Assembly (NCBI GenBank): GCA_013423325.1
Contig: BLJB01000173.1
Span: forward strand, 1-61,561
DNA: 61,561 bases
Direction: 5' to 3'
From: Usnea hakonensis
Lineage: Eukaryota > Ascomycota > Lecanoromycetes > Lecanorales > Parmeliaceae
Shown piece by piece: positions 54,696 through 61,561 of this stretch; the first letter of the stretch is position 1, and every line of letters begins with the position of its first letter. The notes under the pieces are model-generated. The model searched no databases, was not told the origin of the DNA, and saw only the letters and a program-made list of their open reading frames with translations. Both the position numbers and the translations under genes were made by a program.

Positions 54696-55894
54696 ATGTA
54701 CCCAGATATGGACGAGGTCTATGATAGCATCTGCTGGTGGTACAGGCGCCTCAGCATCTCGGTTCCGGGCTCTTGCTATTCGTTCGTGGCTCGGAAATGG
54801 CGGGGGTGGCTTGACCCGCCAGCCCGACCAAATGTGACACCACAAGGTACGAGGACAGTGGAAAGTCTGGATTCCTAAGCAACAGTCTGTTCTCATAAGC
54901 AGCACTCTAGTGGAGGATCATCCGTCCGGCTACCCCCGTTTCTCTGCACTGATCGGGACACACTCGTCATTCTATGCGTGCCGCCGATTCTCGACGCTGC
55001 GCGCTCGTCTCCTGCTACAAAAGCAGGATCGATTAGCTAAACTCGAACATCAATTGCAGCGTATCGATGAGGAAGAGCTGCAGCCACTTTTTCTGGGCAG
55101 CTTGAGAAGGGACAGGAACCAAGGCCGAGAAAGAGTGTTGGCCGACATAGACGTAGCTTTGCAGGATTATGGTGAGGCGGTTATAGCGTCGTTGTTCCTT
55201 GCATCGAGAGGCACTGACAAGATGCTCGAAGACAAATATTTGGAGAGACTTGATCACATCTTCAGTCTCAAGGCCGCAAGACCGCGCGATGTCACCAATC
55301 TATGCAATTGGCTAGAATACACAGGATGCGTTGCTCGTGACGAGACTGAATTTTTGACGACCGGAAAGGACTTGATTAGTCCTATCAGAGCAGAAGATAG
55401 TGCTTTAACACCTTTCCAGGAACTTATAGAAGATCTTGCGATCAATATTCGGCCCCTTCGGCGTTTGGTGAGTCTTTGCCCAGGCTGTTGTTGCCTTTTT
55501 CTAACCAAACTGCATTTGTTTAGCTCCGTTTCAGCAACGAATCTCGAGACTCTGATATTCACATACTGTCTGCCGCAACGATCGAACCCTTTGCACGTTT
55601 TGTTGCCGCAGGCCTAGTCATAACGTTACTCTTAGTTCCCATCGTCGTTGTTAATTCTCTAACCAGTATGACAGCCAAAACTATTGCGATCATTATATCT
55701 TGCGCAGTATTTGTGTTGTGTCTTCCTGGTCTCACAAGTGCCAACATCAAGGAGACAGTTCTCGCTGGAACGACGTGAGTACTCTCGACGCGATCCAAAC
55801 CCGTCATCAATTCTGAGATTCTCAACTTACACTCTCCAGTTATGCCACCGTCATGGTCGTTTTCATCGCTGGCAACGGAGTCGTATCGAACTGA
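54696..55894 (+). CDS. DUF6594-type membrane protein
   Basis: Four exons: 54696-54846, 54911-55467, 55524-55774 and 55840-55894. Introns are 64, 56 and 65 nt. They encode 337 residues. The diagnostic start of the family, GYPRFSALIGTHSSFYACRR, is followed by FSTLRARLLLQKQDRLAKLE and a long helical, charged middle. The C-terminus has three hydrophobic segments (FVAAGLVITLLLVPIVVVNS, KTIAIIISCAVFVLCLPGLT, TVMVVFIAGNGVVSN), assembled only after splicing. This is a common, uncharacterised Pezizomycotina family. The frame of exon 2 begins with GTG, not ATG, so an upstream exon is required; the one given here (MYPDMDEVYD...) has matching phase and a branch-like CTAAG, but is the least certain part. 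Other starts within exon 1 are possible. Confidence 0.75.
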
Positions 55895-56113
55895 GCTCAA
55901 TCGTCAGATCAACGACTGGAGCGATTATCCCTGCTTGTTCGCTGAACTACTTGTGTGACGCGTCTCCGCGTTCCTGCGGGGCCCTACGTGTCAGGACCAG
56001 CATAGATATGATATCAATATGGGTTATGTGGATGAGAAAGGGCGCCGAGACGATAGCCTAATTGACACGAAACATAGTCGCTAAATAGTATTTGACGTTG
56101 AATGTTGTAGCTG

Positions 56114-59100
56114 TTACTGATCAAACATATATAGAGGCTTCCACATCTCGTAATAAGGCTGCTCTTCTGGTTTATACAGATGGCCCCAGTCCTGGATCTC
56201 TACAGTCTCTGCGTCAAATTGCCTTGGCCTTTCTATATTGGAGTCCTCTCCCGGCTTGCCACCTTTTTCAATTATGAGCTCCACGATATTCATGATTGCA
56301 AAGTATCTCTCTTCTGTTTGGAGTCAGACACCTTGTGAACTGACCTGCGTGGTCAACTTACTGTTGTAAATCGAGGTTTCACCACCCACTAGATTGCATT
56401 ATCGTTAGGCAAGCTTACCATGAAGCGTATTGACTCACCAGTGGCGTTCGGAAGGATTTGCCCAGCCCAGAAGAGTTCTCTAAAGCTGTTCGGATCCCTG
56501 TTGTTCTTGTGGCCTCGATGCTTGGGGGGTTCTCCTGCCGGCCCGTGGCTACTCCAGCGCTCTAAGCCTGTACGGCGCAATAGTTCGGCTCTGTGTAGAG
56601 CGAAATCAAGGATAGACCGACCGCTCATGGAAAGGATCTGTAAGTCAATGGTCGGTCGTAATAGGAACTTGACAGTTTCGAAATGGGCATTCAAAATTGC
56701 CATCATCAAGATGTTAGTCCCTTTGCGCCCAGCCCAAATGCCGGGTTCGTTCCCGTAGAGCTTCGTGATAAGATCGTCATGATTTACGGCTTCTTTGCAA
56801 TTGAAAAGCCTTTTGATGATTCTCAAACAAGTCTGGTCGCTAAGTGTCTCGTTTCCGCAAGTGGTCCAAATTAAATCACCTATATTTTCCTCCTCCAACT
56901 TCACAGCCCCAACAGAATCAAGCAAGAATTCAAAACGGGGCTCAACGTCCCTTCCTCCTGTTACCATACGCAGTAACACCGATTTTAAGAGACTGCGATC
57001 GTGTTTATTTCTGTGGGTCACTCTTTTGCGCAGAGGACTTTCGAGTAGGAGTTCCATTGCACGCTTGAAGTGATCGAAGGAAGGGTTAGATACTGCATGA
57101 TGGAGTACATCTTCACCTAGATAGTCCGTTCCGTGAGCTTCGGGCGAGAGATCCATCAACAGGCATAAAACAGGCTCCCAGGTACTTGGATAAATGAGCC
57201 TTCTTCCGTCTAATGACGCCCAATAATGGAAGGGTGATATTTCCAATTCATCACACAAAGATGCGTCTGCTCCCGCTTTCAATAACGCTAGGGCCACTCC
57301 ACCGTCATTGGAGGCGATAGCATCTAGCAAAGGTGTATTCCCGTGCTGACTTGAGCCCCTTCGGGCGTTGATGTTACCACCAGCAGCCACTACTAGATTA
57401 ACGCACTTAGTAACAAGCTCAATATGCGTTTCTTGCGCACCGTGGATACACCACCAATAAAAGCACTTGGGAAGCTGAAGTAGCCGATTCAAAGCGGTAC
57501 TCAAAGCCAGCATATGCAGAGGGTTGCGGCCAGAGCCATCAACTCGATTTGGACTCGCCCCGCGCTGGAGCAAGAAGCCCACCACTTCCGCATCTCCTCG
57601 ATACATTGCCATACCTAGAGGAGTTTGTGCTCGACTGTCTGTCTCTGAGTCTAACTCATCCACATCAACACCATTTCGGAGCAAAGCTTGCATCGATGGG
57701 AAAGACCTAGTGAAGCACGCCCAGTGGAATGGAGTGCCAATGGGCCAGTGGAAAGGAAAATGCTCATAAAGAACATGTCTCCAATACGTCCCTTCACGTA
57801 CAACATTTGTTCTAGCACTGAGACATGCGAATCTCGAGCGTAACAAATGGACAACTGATTCAACGGAGCCTGAATCGAACATGAACAGCCAGTGAAGGCA
57901 TGATATGTGAGCCGATGCCGTCGTTATAGAAGAATCTGCATTAAGCTCGATCAAAGCTTTCAGAGTTTCGAAATTGCCTGCTCTGGCAGCTTTGTACAGG
58001 GCTGTCTGTCCTTCGCTATCCACTTCGTCTATCGTGGATGGATTGGCAAGTTTTGAAATGTCCTTTCCAGTGCCGAATATCGCTGCTTCATGAAGCTGCA
58101 TTACCGCGTTTTCTACCTGGATGAGAGGCCGGCGCGGCAAAATCCCAATTGGCGACATCGATCCGCTGAATCCCCCATTTTTACGAAAGTCTCCCCAAGC
58201 TTGCTGCTCCAAAGAAGATGATATTTGACGAAGTTGCCACAACGCTGTAAAGGAGCCACTTGCTGCAGCTTCAAAGAGCCAGGCTCTCTCTTGATGCTCC
58301 CTTTCATTCGAGGATAGACTTGAACCTGAGCTACATGCTCGGGAGATCTGACTGAGGAGGCCTTTTGCGGCCAAACATGAGGCTTGTGCAGCAGCTCGCA
58401 TGTATTTTAGGGTCTCTCCTTGGAAGCCATCTCTTGCCTTGGAAGCCGTACAAATTGCAAGACCGAGTAGAGATGCACCTGAAAAACTAGTACTATCCAC
58501 ATCGTATTCTCTAGACAGAAGAGAGAATAATGCGTCATCCGTATCCCTCCAGAACTCAAGCCAGGATCTTAGAGCAGGATTTGATGGATCAGGGTCACGC
58601 TCAAGCCTCTTATTGCCACTTGCCCTATAAGACAGTTTTGGCGAGTAAGCCAAGGGCAAACGCAAACAGCCAAACGGAGCAACTCACCAATTCCTGTACG
58701 TTTCACTATCGTCACAGAGCAAGTCAGGACTCACTTCAGGCCGCAACGTAGGCTCATGAGAAAGAAGCCGGGAAATTCGTGAACGTAGCACCGATGCAAG
58801 TGGCTGAGGTATTGATATATCGTCTTTCAAGTCTTCTGAGATATCGCGTACAAAAGGACCTTGCCCATTTTGTAAGAAAACAGAGAATACTAACAAACCA
58901 TACACGTAACAGTCACATTTTAAGAAAAGTTGTCGAGGCAACACCTCAACCGATCTGATCCCATCTTCGTAGACTTCTGGGGGTTTCCAGCCCTTGGTAC
59001 CAGTATAGCTACTGTATATCATCGATGTGGAATTCGGCAGGCATAAATCGATATAGGCACCAAAATCCGCCAACTTTGCTATGAATGGGACACGTGGATT

Positions 59101-59772
59101 CGCAGATCCCATTACGAGGACATTTTCAGGTTTCAGGTCTCCATGGACGATGTTGCAATTGTGAACGTGGCGAAGGCCTTCAGCAACATCCAGACACAGC
59201 TGATGCTTGATAGCGATCGATGGAGACTCTCTGTGTAGGAATGTCTTCAAGGATCCGATAGCTTTCTCAATCATCATCATGGGACGAACGTCAAGATTAT
59301 CAAAGGAAGGATAATCGAAGCCCCATGACTTGACTTGCACAATGTTGATATGGGATTTTATGTCGTCTCGCGCCAGAGCATAGAATTCTCGCTGGAACAA
59401 CCCAAAGTCAACGTTTCGTTGCTAGATATGGAATCATCAGGTCTTTCGTCTACTTTGCAAATTAGTGTGCAACACGGAAGCACTAACCCTTCGGTAAACC
59501 GACTGATCCACAATGCCATTAGAATCTTCGAAAATATCGAAGAACCCTCCTGAGGCTATGTATGAACCCATGGAATTCAGATTCTGTTGCCTTAGGTGCC
59601 ATGGTCCCGAGATAGAACGCTCCGCGAGCAAAGCTACTAGTTTTGGTAGGTGCGCCGAGCCAGAGCTTCTGGGCCTGTTTTCTTTCTGAGGCGCCTTGGA
59701 CGCAAAGATCACACTTGTCGCTAGAGATTCTTGTGTTTGAGGGCCTTCGTAAATCCAATCAGACGTACTCAT
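56114..59772 (-). CDS. Protein kinase-like domain with ankyrin repeats
   Basis: Five exons: 59488-59772, 58688-59421, 56439-58624, 56362-56388 and 56114-56313. Introns are 66, 63, 50 and 48 nt. They encode 1,143 residues. The kinase-like domain (about 70-335) has a glycine-loop candidate ASGGFFDIFE, the catalytic loop HGDLKPEN (188-195) and DFG (214-216). I do not see the usual VAxK lysine of strand beta-3. Ankyrin repeats cover roughly 510-1050 (for example EGQTALYKAARAGNFETLKA, RAQTPLGMAMYRGDAEVVGF, HGNTPLLDAIASNDGGVALA). The last two exons (27 and 200 bp) were found by phase matching: they extend the protein with NIVELIIEKGGKPGED and end YEMWKPLYMFDQ. Fungal proteins of this layout are large-family, NLR-like or signalling proteins of unknown role. 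Confidence 0.82.
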
Positions 59773-59860
59773 GGTGTGTCGCCACGCCGTTTACGAGGAG
59801 GAGTCGAGAATAACTTAGAAGAAGATGTTCTTGCGGTGTATCTACGAGTACGGGTCGGAA

Positions 59861-60703
59861 TTAGCATGCTCAAAAAAAATTAGATTTCTTGGCACTCACA
59901 CCTGAAAGTCTCTGCCGACTCTCCGGCGCTATTCTGGGCAAAAGTCGGCAGGGACTTTTGTCTCCCACCCTCGGCACACCTAAATTTGTATGTAGAGACC
60001 AACATCCATCAGTGCAAATATCTGAAATCCATTTAATCGTCGCAATTTGGTCATTTTTTAAAGCTATACAGAATCACCATGCCCCGTAATATTCAGAACG
60101 TCCAATGCCCAGGCTGGTAGTACCTAGGCTAAGGCCCATACCCGCGCAGAGGAATATACTACTACAATACGCCATACTGCTCCGGGGAATAACGAGGGAG
60201 TAGTCTATATAGATTATCTTCAATTATATGGGTTTGCTACTATAATAAGATCGTATATATAGAAATTTCTTATAACTACTCTTTATAATCTTCTGTGAAA
60301 GACCTTATTCTATATAGCCTTCCCCTATAAGTGACCTCCTAGCTATTACACTACTAAATTAGGCCTATACCGAGCCCGAGAGAGCCTATAAATCCTCTTA
60401 TATAGTGACGAAAGTGCTCTATAGCCTTCTTATCATATCTATTATTCTTAATTATATAGGCTAGAAAGCCACCGAAATCACCCTTAAATAGCTCCCGAAA
60501 GACGTTATTAATAGTTATAGTAGGTGGCCTATGATACCTTAATTAGCCTGTATACACCGAGTTAAGGCTTCAAAATTACCAATTTGGGCGATTCAATGGA
60601 TTCAGATATTTCCACTGATGGATGTTGGTCTCTGTATACAAATTTAGGTGTGCGGTGCAACAGGTGTGAGTGCCAAGAAATCTAATTTTTTTGAGCATGC
60701 TAA
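59861..60703. mobile_element. Non-autonomous TIR element, 843 bp, RIP-decayed
   Basis: Left arm 59861-60051 and right arm 60578-60703 are inverted repeats of each other. Both begin TTAGCATGCTCAAAAAA, continue TTAGATTTCTTGGCACTCAC, and share GCACACCTAAATTTGTAT and GAGACCAACATCCATCAGTG. The left arm carries about 65 extra bases (see the hairpin). The outermost TA on each side may be a TA target-site duplication, as in Tc1/mariner or pogo/Fot1 elements, but the exact ends are ambiguous. The 500-bp interior is very TA-rich with few CA, consistent with RIP, and has no open frame. Confidence 0.75.
59905..59958. repeat. Hairpin inserted in the left arm
   Basis: AAAGTCTCTGCCGAC (59905-59919) pairs with GTCGGCAGGGACTTT (59944-59958) at 14 of 15 positions, with a 24-base loop. 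The right arm of the element lacks it, having only a few bases at that place. Confidence 0.85.
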
Positions 60704-61561
60704 AAGAGGCAGGTCTACCGAGGACGCACTTTTACGAATATACCGCCACTGTCAGCTTGCCCAATATTGTAGCCACCGCAGCTTCTTCTATGGAAGTCAT
60801 TTATCTATGGCTTTTATAAGCTCTCAGCTCTCTTCAATACCATATGTACCTAGTCCTTATTTACTTTAAAGGTCTACTTGCTGTTCTTTGGCTCGAGATA
60901 CGAATACTAGGGTAATAAGTCTAGGCAAAGAAAAGGTATCGTGACGATGGTCCTTGCTGCGGTGATGAGGCTGCAAGCATTGTAGCTGAAGGCGTCAAGG
61001 TCTCTACACAGTCCCAATACACACTGCAGTCTTGTACTCGCCTCAATCTATTGCCTTTTCGAGAGGCCCATGCACTCACCCAAACCAGAGAAGCTTTCAC
61101 GTGTAAGAGACCCACCATTTTTAGGCTAATCTCAACCTCTCGACTTGATACCGTGCTCCATCAATACTCTCCGCCGCTGCAACGACGACAATTCTTCCCT
61201 AACCGACTTATTCCACCACAAGTTTAGGCCCATGAAAAAATTTCATGATTTATAGGCCGAAAAAACACCGAAATTGGTGAAAAATACCGAAATTGGTGTT
61301 ACTTTTTTTTATCGCATATTTGGTAGTAATGCGATATTACCATAATCTAGCCTTCTCACCAATGCTAGTAGTAAATTAGGAGTAGATACTGGAGAGTCTA
61401 TGCGAGACGTGATTGGCTGCTTTCTACATTGCGATCCAGTGGCCTCATAGACCGTGTTCATGCTCCTCTTTATCCTCCTCATCCTCCCCATCCTCCTCAT
61501 CCTCCTGATCCTCCTCATCCTCCTCATCCTCCTGACCCTCCTCATGGTAGTAACACCTGCT
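60704..61561. other. End of window, no supported gene
   Basis: Mixed sequence with short frames (up to 78 codons) and no recognised domain. It ends in a TCCTCA-type repeat. Confidence 0.5.
61461..61545. repeat. TCCTCA microsatellite
   Basis: About twelve imperfect TCCTCA/TCCTCC hexamers in a row. The minus strand reads as Arg/Met repeats, with no gene. Confidence 0.85.

Noticed and set aside
60070..60560. Transposase gene inside the TIR element
   Set aside because: No frame longer than a few dozen codons and strong TA enrichment; at most an unreadable RIP-decayed relic.

Overview
The window looks like a scaffold of a filamentous ascomycete (Pezizomycotina). The evidence is intron-split genes with short introns (45 to 106 nt, GT..AG, CTAAC-like branch points), fungal versions of RPT2, UBC1, ARB1 and SEC72, fungus-specific families (a DUF6594-type membrane protein, a kinase plus ankyrin protein), and TA-rich, CA-poor repeat patches of the kind left by repeat-induced point mutation (RIP). 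The first 1.9 kb is C- or G-rich low-complexity DNA. Three 2-nt N gaps sit inside or beside homopolymers, so local sequence there is unreliable. All gene models below were built by reading splice sites and protein similarity by eye; no search was run.

Layout. 1-10.9 kb: gene-poor, with two genes for secreted proteins on the minus strand: a His/Cys/Asn-Xaa-Thr-rich protein (4501-5361) and a two-exon 100-residue protein (6167-6520). 10.9-14.1 kb: divergent ubiquitin-proteasome genes, UBC1 (E2 with C-terminal UBA, minus) and RPT2 (19S ATPase, plus), sharing a 0.7-kb promoter region. 14.1-36.6 kb: a graveyard of mobile-element debris with no intact gene. It holds Ty3/gypsy integrase, chromodomain and reverse-transcriptase pieces, three copies of a transposase-like motif, three scattered pieces resembling a YDR514C/Gfd2-type exonuclease, a GIY-YIG-like piece, and several tandem repeats. 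36.7-42.3 kb: ARB1 (ABCF ATPase), an HPP-family membrane protein and a Gfo/Idh/MocA oxidoreductase, all minus.

42.8-51.6 kb holds the most notable system, a mycosporine (UV-screening metabolite) gene cluster. It comprises an O-methyltransferase (minus), a divergent sugar-phosphate cyclase of the desmethyl-4-deoxygadusol synthase (DDGS) type (plus), an ATP-grasp ligase of the MysC type (plus) and an MFS exporter (minus). The expected logic is sedoheptulose 7-phosphate to desmethyl-4-deoxygadusol (DDGS), to 4-deoxygadusol (methyltransferase), to mycosporine (ATP-grasp adding an amino acid or amino alcohol), possibly followed by export. The methyltransferase is of the catechol-O-methyltransferase type. 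The oxidoreductase and HPP protein upstream may or may not belong to the cluster.

53.0-59.8 kb: SEC72 (post-translational ER translocation), a DUF6594-type membrane protein and a five-exon protein kinase with ankyrin repeats whose last two exons are short and easily missed. 59.9-60.7 kb: a non-autonomous transposon-like element with long terminal inverted repeats and a hairpin nested in its left arm. No tRNA, rRNA or CRISPR array was recognised.
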